From: Sphagnum magellanicum
Taxonomy: Eukaryota; Streptophyta; Sphagnopsida; Sphagnales; Sphagnaceae
Assembly (NCBI GenBank): GCA_021904315.1
Contig: CM038920.1
Location: 17,980,001-18,044,000 of the forward strand
Reading direction: 5' to 3'
Length of the DNA stretch: 64,000 nt
Positions 37,205-51,500 of the stretch are shown piece after piece; within the stretch, counting starts at the first letter, position 1; every line of letters starts with the position of its first letter. Position numbers and translations under genes: made by a program. The notes beneath the pieces are model-generated. The model did not search any database and was not told the origin of the DNA. It was given only the letters and a program-made list of their open reading frames with translations.

Positions 37205-39339
37205 GGAATGTTATTATCGAAGCAGGGAACATCACTACACATGGTTGCCTCAAGTTTGTTAAAGCTACGTTGGTCCTCCTCGGCAACATATTTGCATAGT
37301 AGCAGAAGATAGTAGTAGGTGCAAGGCAGAAAATTCAACAATGGTGGCTACATTCACAATTGCTAGGCTCATAGAATAGTGGAATTTGCTCTTTGTTGTA
37401 TACAAATCTTGAGAGGAAGTACCAGTTTTCTTTTCAGAAGTGGTGGCCTCATACATTAAGACACAACAATTGAAACTCAAAGTCAAGAAAAATTTGTTGC
37501 TTTCAACATTAAGCAATAAAAAGTAGTTTTTTTAGAATTAAACTGCAAAGAAGGAAATAAAACGTAATATATGTCAATGGTGGTCATGTAATAGCCGCCC
37601 TGAGCATCTAGAAATCCAGTCTGATTATGGAGGAAACTTTCCCGGACAAAGGAATTCTAGAAAAACTAATAAGAAAAGGGGAATACTTGGCTTTCTATAG
37701 AGCTGCCAACAAGTTGAAACCTTAAACAAGCCATAACCCTAAAACACCTAATAGCGTACAGTAACCTAAGAATGTACATTAACCCTAAAAGGCATGATTG
37801 ACATGCCCATAACTGGCCATCATGTATGAGGCCATGCATACGGGCATGACATATATCCAACAACAAGTTTACCATGACAGACCTCACTTTGTTTGTTTTT
37901 ATGTTCTGGATTGAGGTATATCAATTGACATAGGCTTGGGTCTTGGTATGGTTATAAGTTTATTAGGAAAGACCTTTGACAATTGTATTTGATTGACATA
38001 CTAGCCAATGTCTTGGAGATTCTAATGCTCATTTTTGCACCTTGGTTGGATTTTGGGAACCCCAACAAAACTTTTTTCCCTTTTTTCCTTTTCAATGTAT
38101 CCTTTTGCTCGTGGTGTTTCCACATCTATTGTGTGGGCAACAACAATTATTGCATATCATGTGGAATCACTTTTTTTCTATCTTTTAATCAAAAGTTACA
38201 ATTGAACCTGAAGACCATGGACATTAGATGTGAAGTTAAAACCTAGAGATTAACACTAATTTGCTAGAATTATGGTCAAGAATGGGTGGGGTATGCATGT
38301 CATTTGTTAACTTGTACACAAGTGAAGCACTATTTGCTCAAGGTGTGTAAAAGTGTTTAGGGTGGAGGATTGAACATGGTCTTTTGTTTTGTTGAACTTG
38401 CATGGGAAATTCTCATTGTCCTATTCACCATCCACAAAAATCTTGTAAGTGGTCCCACATAATCATTGTGATTTGATTATGGGTGTACAAGCCTCTTCCA
38501 TGTGTTACATGAAGCACCCACTGTATGTCAAACTTCTGAAATGGCCAAAGAAAAGTTTGCTACATAATTGTTTTCAATGCCTCAAGCAAAGTCTCTTTTT
38601 TGACTAGCAACATAAGTTTATTGCCCCATGTCTTTGACTCCTAAACAAGTCAACATAATTGTAAAATCATGGCTTGGGAAATGAAAAATCATTCCTAGCA
38701 AAACAAGGGGTGAAGGTGGTGGTATGCAAGGTGGGCCTAAAAGACTTTGACCACCACTAGATTACATATAAACATCAAAATACAAGAAACCAAAAGCTTA
38801 CATATATGTTCATAGGTTGAAAGTCCAAGGTCGGTAATTGTGTTTTGTACATCATCCACAAGAGATTTGTCTTCTTGGCTTGCCATAGCCACAATTATCG
38901 AATTTAAAGCAACTGAGAATTTGTAATGTTATTTGCCAAAATTGGAGAAGACAACCTTCGCTAAACACACATTTCATACCAATAACACCTTTGCACGTTA
39001 AATCAAATGCAACTAACAAAGATACATGGGGTGAATGGCAAGGTTTGGGCAAATTGACCCACAAAACATAAACTTCTCTAAATCTGCTATACATCTTAGG
39101 TAATGGAAAAATAATAGTAGAGCGCCCTAAATGAAATGAATGTAGGGAAGAAGCCATCTTCTCATATTTCAAAAATACCTTGTTAGAATTGAAAACAACA
39201 AAACAATGTAGTCTTATCTACACTTGTTGCTTGAAGAAGGAAACATGTGAATCTTGAAGTTGATGTCTACACTGAATGCAAGGCTCCAACATGGAGCTAA
39301 AATGGCTGGTTATGGTCGTTTCACAAACCTCATCTAGAA
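37205..39339. other. Anonymous DNA
   Basis: No gene, RNA or element end is supported. A 106-codon minus-strand frame (38852-39172) has a fairly protein-like composition but no recognisable domain and lies next to the dispersed repeat at 39340. It could belong to the same unknown element. Confidence 0.35.
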
Positions 39340-39615
39340 ATTAGTTATTTTTAGCCAATTTTCAAATTTGCTCCTGCAGAGAACAATCATTTTTCTCAAG
39401 AGTGCAGAAACCTATAGAGACGCAGTTGACGATGCAATGGCAGAATTTCAAAGAGATGCAATCAACAATGCCCAATTTAGATGTTTTGTCAATGATGATA
39501 GGAAGTGGGCCTGGATGTGCCATGTGGCAACTCTGATGGTGGGGTTTGCACATTGAAAGGGCATTGGATAAAGCTTGTTAAGGGTTGTTTAGCACCCCGC
39601 TTTTAGGCAAGTGCA
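39340..39615 (+). repeat. Dispersed repeat, copy 2 (inverted relative to 21000-21360)
   Basis: Aligns in reverse complement with 21000-21360 over about 275-300 bp. This copy keeps a plus-strand open frame (39368-39556) with a charged stretch, DAVDDAMAEFQRDAINNAQF. The matching region of copy 1 can be read similarly but is interrupted, which suggests the unit once encoded protein. At the right edge both copies have AAAGCTTGTTAAGGG or a variant followed by TGTT(T/G)A(A/G)CACCCC. The family is unknown. Confidence 0.7.
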
Positions 39616-42600
39616 ACTCTCAGGAAGATCCTAAGTACCCTCCATTGAGCACTATCCAACGCCTTTTTTAAGCCTGATAGTGCAACCCCGCTGATAACCA
39701 TGTGGTTCTACCACATTGTTTAACTTTTTGACTGTAGGTATTATTTAAATAGAAAAGAAATTGAACTTCCACAGTGCCTAAATCTATGCCAATGTTTGGT
39801 ACCACGTTCTATGCTTGGGAGGTTCAAATTTCAAATGCTAAACCACAATAATTCACTCAAAAAAATAAAATGAAAAAACATTGACAATTTCTTTTGCTGA
39901 ATAAAAGAACATGTAGAACCATGCTATAAGGTTTTATGGAAAACCATGTGAAGCCGAAAAACATGTGCAAGAAGACAAGAAAAACATGCCCGGACAAAGC
40001 TTGAGGGGGGGTATTTATCGTCTCACCAGTTCTCATGTTCATGTCAAATAACTTTTTGCTATACATGTTTTGCTATCCAAAACCAAATTTCAAAACCAGC
40101 ACCTTTCCACCATTGAGAGGATACCAACCATCAGCATGATGAAACCCTGCCAATCATAAATAAACCAAAGCACCCAAAAAAACGGGGATTTCAAAGAATA
40201 AAATGGACGGACCCACGTCCAAGAAGACAAAAGAACCACCTAAGATGTGGAACCACAAGAGGGAACATCAAAACAATGTATGATAATATCAACACTGATA
40301 AAAAACAATGTTGTTTCATAGCCTATAAATAAGGTCCAACCAATCAAACCTTACATTAAAACAATGTGACTTTACACAATTTGCTGCGTTCCCATCCATA
40401 CAAAGCTCATTGGGTGGGTATTAGTGTCTTTGGTTGTTTGGTAGATTATGGACCAATGTTGGTCAGTTAATGAATCCACATATGACGAGAGCATATAATG
40501 TCGTCACACATGGACCAATCATTGTGGTTGATCAACTTGAAACAATCTTTTCCTTTTTCAAAATCTTTTTACACCCACAATATCTTACATGTCCTTACAA
40601 GAGTTGAAATCATTTTCACACCCGTGTGGTATAAGTGTGAAAATGCTAAAAACAGCCTTGAAATAAGTCAGTATTATTGGACGAGGTCCAGCAATTTCAG
40701 TACGTGCTACTATGGACCCTGTAGTTAAAGGGTGACTTTGTGTGTACATTAGTTTCTGCTGGCAATGTTCTTCTGTTCCTCAAGGTCAGAGAGTGTGGAA
40801 ATCACCCACTTGTACAAAATGTTGGGAAAGTTCACCTCATAGCAAGCTCGGGGCAAACAGTAACACTTTATAAACATGTTCATGACCTTGGGCCCCGGGA
40901 AGGTACAGTAATTTTTCTAAGAGATAAACATGGAGCAACAAATAAAACTGGTCCCACCTTTCAACCCTTTTTCCTCTCTGTCAAGGAATTGAAAACATTG
41001 GGCCACATGATTTGGGCTTCTGGCATCGAATGTTGATGGTTGGTTCTAGTGACTTACTTTGACAGAACTGGCATAGAATTGGCTCCCTGGATCTGGGGGA
41101 AAAAAAAAACAGAAAAAGGCAAAAGCAAGCAAACTCCCTTTTAACTCTCTCCAGGGTTTTTTTTTCATATTTGTGATCTAGTAGAACTAGCAATAATCCA
41201 TAATACAGTTTAGCCAAATTTCACTACAAATAGGATATGAAAATAAAAGAAGTTCAAGATTCCTTCATAAATTTGGATACAGGCTAGAACCTGGTAGAGA
41301 AATCTTGAAATACTTCAGAAAATACTGTTAAATGTGTGACTAGAAAACCAAAAAAATGCATATTTTGAGACATTTGGAAATTTCTCTTAGCCAAATCACT
41401 AAATTTTAGCCAGGAAAAAAAAAGGTTGACTCTCTGTGTGTAGTGTAGGGTTACATCATAAAAAGATCCCTGTCCTTTCACATTTGGTCATCTTGGCCAC
41501 TGTCTATTTGTGGTCCTACACAACATAAAGGAATGTTGGTGGGGCTAAAAACGATACCCAACTTTAACTTTGTGAGCTAACATTACCTCAAATCAATTCT
41601 TGTGCCTTGTGACACAGAGAAATTCCATAAGAGATTTTACCTCATAAGAAGGGATTCACCCCAAAAAGGATGGGACTTTTACTTTGTATTGGTGGTAACT
41701 TTGTGTCCAACAGCCATGGCCCATGATCACCTCATTTCAAAGCTTGTAAGTACCTTGTGATAGCCAAGAATTTTGGAAAGAGCTTTTGAGTGTTAAAATG
41801 GTGTCCCAACACCAGCCCAAAAGGAATGGCACATCTGTTTTTATTGGTGACATTGCCTCCAAGAGCCAACCCACTCAAGAGACCAAAAACTAAACTAGTG
41901 CAATGACTTAAATGTAACTTGGTCTCCAATGTTTGGGAATGCATGTTACTATTGATAATCAGTGTTCTTTTGGTATTCAGTATTTTATATACCAGTCTGG
42001 TCCTGATATATGGGTCTTGCAAAAGAGAAATATCAGTCCGATTTTGGTACTACAGAATTTTCAAAAAGTAAGTCACAATCTGGTATACCTAATGCTTACA
42101 CTAGGAGTTGGTGATGCAATGGTATCAATAATCATATATTTATAATTGTGCCAGCTGGCATATGCAATGACCCATGGTATCAATATTGAATTTCCTTCAA
42201 CTCAGTTTCAACAATAGTTCAAGAATTCAAAGGATGTTGAATCCTCACACATTGTTCCTCTACTTTTCAAGTTCAAAGAACATTCGTAGCTCTTCACCTA
42301 GAGCTTCCAACACCACAAAAATTCCTTAATTCAGTAAAAGGAACAAGGAAGATATGGGGAGTTTGGTGTAATGGGGTTTAGTGTTTGGTTATGGGTGAAC
42401 TAAAATAAATTTGACCTAAGATTTCGAGCTTAAAATCTTTGATAATTGCATCTTTGTCTTTAGAATACAAAGAAGTTTTGTAAAGCCATAGTTGGTGCAC
42501 CCATTAAGCTTTAAATCACTCAAAATAGACTAAAAATGAGGAAGATCGAAGATTAGAACTTAAGAGGGGTCTAAAGTTATTTTTTCAAAAGATTTGAAGT

Positions 42601-44859
42601 GAATTATCATCCATCCTTTTCTTGTGTTTTTTATGTTGTTCTTTTATTTCGGACATTCAAAAAGAAATTGTAATTCTCCAATTTTCAAGTCCAATGACAC
42701 AAAAATTGCTCAATTTGGTGAAGGAATGAGGAAAATATTGAAAAATGTTTAGTGATAGGTACGCGTTTGGTGATAAATACTATGTGTTTAGTGATGGGTA
42801 GTTTTATCCTAGCTTTATGACAAAGTGATAATTCAAAGACAATATGAAATCAAAGATAAAGCTTTATTTTTAAAATCATAGATTCAACCAAAAAATGTGT
42901 GCAAAAACTTCTTTCATTATGATTTTGTGAAATACCATTGTTGTTCCCCCTTGCTTAAATGTTGTTTGCAAAATTAATGGTGTTGAATTGTCATCTTACA
43001 ACTCTTTGTGTTGTTGAAAGCTCCAATTACTTTCATTTGATTGATTCATTTTTGTTTTAGTATAAGGTTTAGGGTTTAGTAGTCATGGCAATTTGACATT
43101 GCCAATCATGATGAAAATGGTGGTTTGACATTTTATGATTAACTCTGAAAAGGTTAAAATTGCATTCATTACCATGTAACCTTTTGGGTTGTTGGAGATG
43201 TTTTTGTGATTTCATGGATCTATAACTAGTCATGCTCAATCCACCCAAGCTTGAACATGTTGTAGTATTGTGGCAGCATAAATGTGTTTGTTGAGAACAT
43301 AGTATTGAACTTTGCCCTAAATGTACAAATTTTTAGTGTGATTTTAAATCAAGTCATGTTTAATTTGTTGTTTTTTTGTAATTGTAGGCATGGATTTGAG
43401 AAATGGGATCACCGTGAAAACTGCTATTGATGAACTTGAATTGGTTAAATAATAATGAAATAAGATTTTATTTTTCTTTGAATGTTTTGCTAAGACCAAA
43501 ATGTGCATCATTGATGCTTACAACCTATTATGCTAAGATTTATGTCTATATGGTCCTAAATGTGAACAAGTACCCTAATTAATCACAAAGCCAAATTCAT
43601 GTTTTTCTTGGATGATGTAGAAAAATGAAGAGGTTAGTTTATAACTACATTTATGAGCATTTTGTTGAGGTTAGATTCTTATGTGAAAACTAGGAAAGCC
43701 ATGAAAAACACAAAAACAAGGAAAGCCATCAGTTATGTGACGAGCATTAAGGCCATGAAGCACATTGGGAAGAAAACAACTATATTAAAGGGGTAGGATG
43801 AATATGTGATTATGGATGAACAAGGCAATTAGGATAGGGATTAATTAGGGAACTTTGTTAGTTTGAATTTTGAATTCTTGTTGCTTGGATCATGATGATA
43901 TGACTTGGGATGACTCAAAAGGGGAAAGTTTTGGAGAATAAGAAAAAGGAGAGGTGAAGATGAAACACAAAGTTTTAGAGAAGAGTAAAAGGAGCTGGAG
44001 GTACTTACAATAGAAAACCATAGACTTTTTTTTGATATATCACATATTAAATGTTGTTTTGGATTTTTTTCAACAAAACATGGGATCACGTCATAATTTG
44101 GATTCATGTTTTTAGTAATACAAAGAAGTACAAACTTTTACAATGAATTCTATGTTTATCTTTTGTGTGAATTTTTTGTAGTGTTAGATTATGATGAAAT
44201 GAATTGTAATGTTGTTTTTGGAGTTTTTTACAATGCATTTTGAAATGTAAATTCTAATTATATGCAATAACCATGAATTTGATGTTGGAATGAATTGTAG
44301 TGTTAAGTTTGTTGAAACTTAAAATAGAAATAATGAACATATGCATGTGAAATGCAAATTTGTTATTATTGTAGTGTGAAATAATCTGCAAGAATTTAAA
44401 TTTCACTTCTACCAAATTCACTATAAGAACATCATCAAATGCATTCCACCACTGTTGTTGCCATGATGTCACCAATCACGATCGCCATTGCCACCATCAT
44501 CATCATCCACTGTGCACAAGCACAAACCACAAACCATATCCACAAAAAGAAAACAAAAAAAAAGAGCTTAAAAGCAATGTGAAAACCCAGAAAGCCATGA
44601 GCTTAAAGAAGATGATGGCTAAATATACAACTTACCTTGTATGTTTTTGTTTGTTGAAGTTGAGCCAAGGCATCTGAAAACCACAATTTAACTTGAACTC
44701 CAATGAAAACCACATAAAAATGAGTAGTGAACAATAGAACTTGAGCTCAATGAGAGCTTGAAACCTTTTTTCAAAACTCCAAACTCTTACAAACTCCCTA
44801 AACCCTAAAAATCAACAAATGTTTTCCACTTTTTTCACAAAAACAATAAACACTAAAAT
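39616..44859. other. Gene-poor DNA
   Basis: No gene is supported. A run AAAGCTTGAGGGGGGG at 39997-40011 resembles the polypurine tract next to a Copia-type LTR, but no LTR pair or coding domain is visible around it. Around 42250-42360 and 42670-42760 there are two loosely similar segments (AAAAATT.CT.AATT.GT. followed by a GGAA.A.GGAA run), perhaps an old duplication. Several 60-100 codon frames show no domain. Confidence 0.35.
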
Positions 44860-45125
44860 TGGAACCATAACTGGAACCGGATTATTAAAAAAAAAAAGTT
44901 TGATTCCGGCTCTCAACCAATCTTAGAACCGGATTTCGGATCTGGTTCAATTACTCAAATGTGAAGAACTGCAAGGCGATTCCCCGCTGATTCTAAGAAC
45001 CGACCCCTCTGTGACCGGTTTTGTGTCCACCTGGTTCCAGAACCAAGACTTGGTTCTGGTTAGATTCTTTGGAACTGGAACTGACAGTTCTTAACCGGCT
45101 ATCTGGGTACCCGGCCAACACTGGG
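44860..45125. repeat. GAACCGG/CCGGTTC-rich cluster
   Basis: At least ten GAACC or GGTTC motifs in both orientations occur within 265 bp, with a CCGGCCAACACTGG end near 45110-45125. The related words AACACTGGT and GTTCTG occur near 7500-7790. Such motif clusters are typical of subterminal regions of some hAT-type DNA transposons. No terminal inverted repeats with an 8-bp duplication could be paired. Confidence 0.4.
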
Positions 45126-45579
45126 AAAAACTCAGTTTACCACCAAAATTGCTGGAAAAACTAGTCTGGGTCCCAGTTATTTCGTTTTGTAAAATTTTCA
45201 TTCCCACTTAGGCGTTTGATGCCCTATTATGCCAAAACCGATCTTTCTTGCCCCCTAATGGCAGGACTTTAGGAATAACACTAATACCCTCCAAAAAAAC
45301 AGTATAACTTGTCTTGCCACAATTTTCCAAAAAATGAGAATTTTTCTAGTGTATGGGGAGAGCTCCTGGCCTTCAATAAGTTTTTTGCCTCAACAAAAAG
45401 GATGGCACCTTCCCTGTAAGGTGCCACCCTCTCCTCTCAAATGAATCAAGGCCACCCATTTATTGAAGCAAAATTCTAGGGCTTTGCATGGGTCCCTCAT
45501 TCTTAGAACACCCCCACTCTTGGTCCTTACCCTACACAAAATAGGAGACCTAACTAACTCGTTTGTTTGTTTAGCTATT

Positions 45580-45690
45580 TATACTCACTTCTCCTTTCCT
45601 CGAGCCATGAGTTTCAAACCTGGGATCCTGGGTTTGACAATCTCTTACCACCTTAGTTGAACTCTTATCACTAGGAGACCAGGGTGGTAC
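45580..45690 (-). mobile_element. tRNA-derived SINE (candidate)
   Basis: On the minus strand, an A-box-like stretch AGAGTTCAACTAAGGTGGTA (45667-45648) is followed by a B box AGGTTTGAAACTC (45621-45609). The spacing is about 30 bases. This is the arrangement of a tRNA-type Pol III promoter with an A box widened by a few bases. It does not fold as a complete tRNA. Tail and target duplication were not identified. Confidence 0.5.
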
Positions 45691-47337
45691 TAAATAGTAA
45701 TAATATAAGGCTCTTGAACAAACGCTACACTTCTTCTTGTCTCCTTCACATTGTGAAAAGGGTAAAGTATGAAAACCACGTAGCCAAAACCAATGTGGAG
45801 TCTGAGCTTAGATTGATTTATAATTAGAATAATTCAAATGTGCAAACAATCGGATGCTGTCCATTTGTTTCCAAAAAAACTTGAAACAAACAAATGTGTC
45901 CCATTATAGTACTCAAGTGTGCATCTTGGCTAAATCCCCATGTAAAGCATGTGCTTCATATTGACTCATACCATGTTCAGATTCAGATGTGTGTTCTGTG
46001 GTTCTTCCTTTTCAAGAGAAACTCTGGTCATGGTTTTGACATTTAAAATGTTTTTGGAGGTTTGCTGGGTTCCAGGTGGAGTCCAGTCTTTCCAATTTTA
46101 GACCCTTCAGTTTGATTTTGGCACATTTTTCCTAATTCAAGAACTTCCAGGTCAAGTTCAAAAACTAAGTCTAGTTCTATGTACATATTACACAATCCCC
46201 AATGCTAGAGATTATATATGTACAAAAGTTTTCCAACAAATTAAAACAAGGACCAATATAAGTATGAAGTTCAAGAACTAATCAAAATTGATATTTGACA
46301 ATAAACTTCAGCCTAATTGGTAGCTTTTCAAAAAAAAATCAACTTTCCTACCTAAAGAATCTATTTAAAATCGTATTTTCATAATTTTGATTACAATTTA
46401 AGATGTAGTTCCGTAATTCAATTTTTGTGTCAATTCTGACAAAAGGATATGAGCTTGAGTTTGACTCACAAGAACTTAAGCTGAACCCCCCCCAAACTTA
46501 ACATTTCAAACCAAATACCTTTGCAATATTGGTTCAAATGGCCATTGATAACACGGCCTCCTTTTCCTTCATGCTCATCCAATATGCAATAATGTTGCAA
46601 TTGGAGAATGAAAATTCAAGAACTGGGGGGGCAACAATGGTCATCAAGGTGGAACCATGATAGGTTACCAAGGTGAAATGTTATGCATAACTTAGTCATA
46701 ATACGTTTTGATGGGTGGTGGGTGCTGGATCACGTAGTGAATCCTAGGGAGAGTTCACTTATGTGGCACACACCATATGATATTAGCTTACTAGTTATAT
46801 CACCTATTCTGCTGCACTATGACATTTGCATTCCTCCCTGACACCATTTTGCCGGTTCCTGCTCGTTCGTTGGGTGAACCTCATAACTTACCCTCTGGTA
46901 TGTCCCATAACCAGTATGCTGAGCTCCCAGACAATTGACTATGTCTGGCAAGCAGCATCCTCTTGATGGTTATCTTGTCCATAGTTCCAACTTCCTATTC
47001 TGCTGGCTGGCTCCTCTTTGCCAACATGAAGATGTGTTCAATTGCCTTCCATTTTAGTTGGCCTCTCCATTTTGTGGTTGATCCATGTTTTTGTTTGTCT
47101 GATCATAACAGTGTTCAAAAACACTTCCCTGATTACCCCTTATAATAATTTAGTTTTTGAAAACTAATGAAAGGTAGTATCTACTGGTTTCTAGCAATGT
47201 CAAAATTTAAGTTTTAAAATTGGTCTTTTAATGTGGAAGACAGTAATTTTTCTAAGATGTGGTACTTCTACTACCTATTTGTGATTTCTATAACTCAAAT
47301 GACTTTGACAATGCTATACGAACAGAGCACATTCTTT
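45691..47337. other. Anonymous DNA
   Basis: Nothing recognisable. Mixed composition, no long open frame, no array. Confidence 0.35.
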
Positions 47338-47485
47338 GTATGCTTGGGAATTCACTTCCCCTTGTAACACAATTTTAAAGTCAATTTATCTAAACCAAAA
47401 AAAATGCTTAACATGCTTGGGATCCACTCTCCCTTGTAACACAAATTTCAAAGTCAATTTGTTGACACAAACATTTTGCTTAAAA
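47338..47485. repeat. Direct duplication of about 74 bp
   Basis: ATGCTTGGGA, then CTTGTAACACAA(A)TTT, then AAAGTCAATTT and AATGCTTAA/TTTGCTTAA, occurs twice in a row, starting near 47340 and 47414. The copies have diverged by several changes. Confidence 0.75.
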
Positions 47486-47689
47486 GCACAACTTTCTCAT
47501 CAATTCAAAAGATTATGCAAGTATTATAGCATTATATCATATGCTGACTATGGCCTTTGAAGTTAATTTCATTAATGTGCTAACATGATGTGGATAGCCA
47601 AGGACACCAAAGGCCCTCCTTTATTGGTGTTGCATTCCTTTTATAAAGAGAGATTGTCAGTGGCATTATAGAGAGTGCAGGCCGATTCT

Positions 47690-47945
47690 ATCTCGAGATT
47701 GGCTGTTACTGCAAGGGAGGGTTCTTCTAGGCTTGGAGTTTACCTTCCCTTTCTTTAATTGATATGCTTCATGCCACTGGTGGAGGCTTCAGTTCTTAAT
47801 GGTTCCCTTTCCTCTGGGTGGCCAGCCTATTTTGGGCTGTTAGCTTGCATGGACTTTGGTCTTGCCCCTTGTTTCTTTTTCTCTCCCTTTCTTGGGTGCT
47901 TTCTTTTTTATAAACTTTGGAAGGGTTTCATCACTTAGTCGCATT
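47690..47945. repeat. Dispersed repeat copy a (with 48370-48570)
   Basis: Shares with 48370-48570 an ordered set of words: CTTCTAG/CATGC, CTGG.GG..., CTCTTTCTTGG/CCTTTCTTGG, TTTATAAA(C/G)TTTGG, AGGGTTTCA.C. The two copies lie about 650 bp apart in direct orientation. They may be a retroposon 3' part or an old tandem duplication. Confidence 0.4.
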
Positions 47946-48369
47946 ATTTTACATAGTCAAACTTTGCTATCATGTTCAAGTTCAATAGGACTTTTTCACA
48001 TTCTTTCTCCACATGGGTTTTAAAGGGTTGAAAATCCTGTCAAACCTCTACAGTAGTTGGTTCTGCATGTCCACCCACATCTGCATCTGGGCCTCTCTAC
48101 TAGTATGGGTCACATACAACATGGAGCGTAAAGTATTTCCCCAGCCCCACCTATAAACATGAAAAATTGAACAATAAGAGGTCAGAGATTATTCAAATGC
48201 CATCACCTGGGCCAATTCATTTTTCCTAGCCAATCAGAAGCATGAAAACAATGTAAAGTGAGAGACTAATTAAATGTCAAAACTTGTGCAAATCTTTATG
48301 CTCAACCAATTGGTGCTACAGGAAAGTGCAACAATATAAAGTGAGAGGCAATTTAAACCGACTAACCGC

Positions 48370-48570
48370 TGTTTTCCTCCCCTCTCCTTTTTCAACATGC
48401 TTCTAGCAACTGGAGGGGGGTTGAATACTTGACTTTTTTCCACTCCTCTTTCTTGGTTGTGTGTTTCTGTTTATGGCCTGGTCGTGAGTCCTTTCCTTTT
48501 CTTCCGTGTTCTCCCCCTCCATTGGGTGCGTTGGCTTTATAAAGTTTGGCAGGGTTTCACGCTTTGAAGA
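48370..48570. repeat. Dispersed repeat copy b (with 47690-47945)
   Basis: The direct-orientation partner of the copy at 47690. The best-conserved part is TTTATAAAGTTTGGCAGGGTTTCAC at its right end, which matches TTTATAAACTTTGG-AGGGTTTCATC at about 47908-47935 in the other copy. Confidence 0.4.
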
Positions 48571-51500
48571 AGAGATGAAAGTCACATCAGTTGTCTAATG
48601 ACTTGAAAAGCTAGAGTATATTTAACTTCAATTGGTGGCATAACTCTTGCAAAAAACAGGAAAGAAATCTATTCCAAAATGCAAATAGAAGCAATTTATT
48701 TTCTAAAGAATTTTTAGACTCGTACAAAATCGCATTGCAACAATGATAGTGTATTCATTTTCATGTTTATACAATTTCTAATATATGTGGCTTGGTTGAA
48801 TCACTAACATTGCATTTTATCCTTTGAAGATTCAACTTTTTTTGTATTGTTTGGGACATGAGCCAAGGTAACACAACAAAAAAGGATGTAAGGTTTAATA
48901 TTTTACCAACCTCATAGATTTGTTCCTTACTAGATATTTGTAATCTGATTTTGAACATACACTACATTTGTCACTACTTTCACCTAGAAATTGTGGTCTA
49001 CTTCATAAAATATCACACCAGAAGTGTTGCTAAGTTCCTTGGTTTACAAGGTTAAATGCACAGGTCTCCATTTGTATACAATCCCAAGTTTTAATTTGTT
49101 GTAAAATTTGAACTATATTATCTTTAGCCTTAATATGTACACGAAATTGGACTCAGTTTTTGAATTAGGCCCAAAAGTTTTTTAATGTGAAAAAATGTTC
49201 CAAAATTAGGACATCAAGGTTTAGAGATTTGAAGAATCAAGTTCAAAACATACATATGAAATTCTTCAAAAAACTAAAAATGTAAAATTCAAGACTAGTA
49301 AAGGTTATTTAAAAAGGAAGAATTGGCTAACATTGGTCACAATGCACATCACACATTTTAAAAAAGTGATATCCTCGGCACATAGCATTCTATTTTGGTG
49401 TTTGTGGAGTTGTTATTTATTCATAGTGTCATTGTCCTTGGCAAATAAAATTGTAATCAATAATAAAGTTGTATGCACCATATCCACCATACCTTATTCT
49501 CCAAAATTACTTTCTAGTTTGATTTTCGCATATTAAAATTGTGCACGCATCAAACTTTTGACCCGATGCAAGCCTCCCTTGGCATCATAACTTACATGAT
49601 TTATGTGATGTGACACACTTATTAGACAATCTGGATTGGGCAGTTAAATTTTTGTTGCCATCTTGATAGTTTAAATTATTTTATTTTATTTCATTTTGGT
49701 ACTAAAATTTGATTTTCATAGCAATAGGAACTTGGTCCGCCCTATCTTGATTTTAAAAAAAAAATCTAAACCATCAACGTAGTGGCCAATATTTAGTCAT
49801 CACATGTTGATTTTTAAAATTATTATTATTTATTTATATTTTTTGTGATTGAAGTTTTGGTCACCATATGTATCAAAATCAAGTCTGACCTTGATGACCT
49901 ATTGAACACTTTATAAAAAAATTATCAAGATGATGATCAAAATTCATTTGCTAAATTTGGACATTCTAAATTGTTTTAGGACACCATAGGGGACCCCTTT
50001 TCCACCCAATTACAACTAGAATTTTGTTATGATAAAATTTTGATCACTAATGAAATAACTAATGTTTTCAATGTTAAAACAAATCTTCTTTTATTTAGAC
50101 ACTAAACTAATGTGATACCAGATTGTGTCAGCATCAAAACCAACCTAACATAATTAAAATTGATAACACTAATGCAATTATTGTAACCTAAAAATAGTGT
50201 CATCTATTTTTGGATGAAGGCTACTTAAACTGTGGCTAGACTAATGGTAGCATAGTGTTTCAATGGCGCTAAAAAAATAAAATAAAATAAAATAATCTAT
50301 TATGTTTTTGTGTTTTTGGTGACTTGACAAATTATGATGAAGGAAATAGGTGAAATAGTTTCTTAAATGAAAGAAAATATGAGCAGCCCAATGAAAACTC
50401 TTCAAGAACTATGTGGATTATATTTCTATAATGTGATTGGCAAGGGGGATTTTGGGGAAGCAAGAAGATGAAATGATGAAGAAGATATTTGAGGCAAGTT
50501 GAAGAAGGAATTGGGGGATCATTTTGTGAAGGTTTTGGGGGGTGATGAAAGAGAAGTTAAGTTTTTAAACTTTTAAGGAGGATTAAAAAATGTGGTTTAA
50601 TTTTGATTTTGGGGTGTTATAAATAGGTAGAAGCAGAATTTGATCAAGAGGATTGAATGAGAAGAATCCTGATGAGAAAACTTTCGTTGTGCTAAGAATG
50701 TCAATAAAAGGTCTAAAGTTGTTACACGTGTTTTTGTAGGGACTAACACAAGGGAGAAGATGAATGTGTCTAGGATTTTTGGAGTGGTTATGTCGTAGCT
50801 CATGCATTATGTTTCTGGAGATTTTGAACTGGGTATGGAATGTGTTTTGTTTTGAGAAGAATACCTATTGTCTTGTGGGAGCTCTGGAGGTTTTTGGGAC
50901 TGAAGGAATGTTGGGAAGTAGTGATGTTTAGACTGGTTAACTTTGTCCTTGAATTTTTGTCCAATTTTTGAAACTGAACCATGTTGAAGTAGTAGAGTTA
51001 ATATTCTATGGGGATTCTGTTGTTAAGTATGAGTTGCCAACCACATAAAACAACCTATTGACTCCAAGAGAAAAAATCAAAATGAGTGATTGATCCTTTG
51101 TGATCCATATAGTTAAAGCCATAGAACTTAAATGTCTATTAGGATTTTGATGAAAAAAAATATTTGAATAAGAATTGTCACACTTCAATAAAAGTTTTAG
51201 AATCATACTTTAGTCCATGAATGTCCAATAAGGGGGGTGTGCACACTGCAAAAAATATTCCCCTTGTTTTTTGGTGACACTACCTAAATACCAATCATAA
51301 ATTACAAATTGGAACCAAAGGTTTCCTTTCAAAATCAAGAATTAACATTGGTATGAATCCCTTTTTTTCGTTTCTAGAATGTGCATACACTATGAATGGA
51401 AAGTCCAAAAGTTTTTGCCTCAATGCTCAACCTCTTTAATGGCTTTAAAAACGATGTAAACTTTGAAGGCAACAATGAACCAGCAGCCACCAGCACACCA

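Noticed and set aside
39997-40020. Copia-type polypurine tract AAAGCTTGAGGGGGGG
   Set aside because: A motif this short occurs by chance, and no LTR or integrase/RT domain could be attached to it.
44419-45351. CACTATAAGAAC at 44419 paired with TTTTTCTAGTG at 45351 as a CACTA element
   Set aside because: The flanking triplets (ATT and TAT) do not match and the subterminal motifs differ, so the pairing is not supported.
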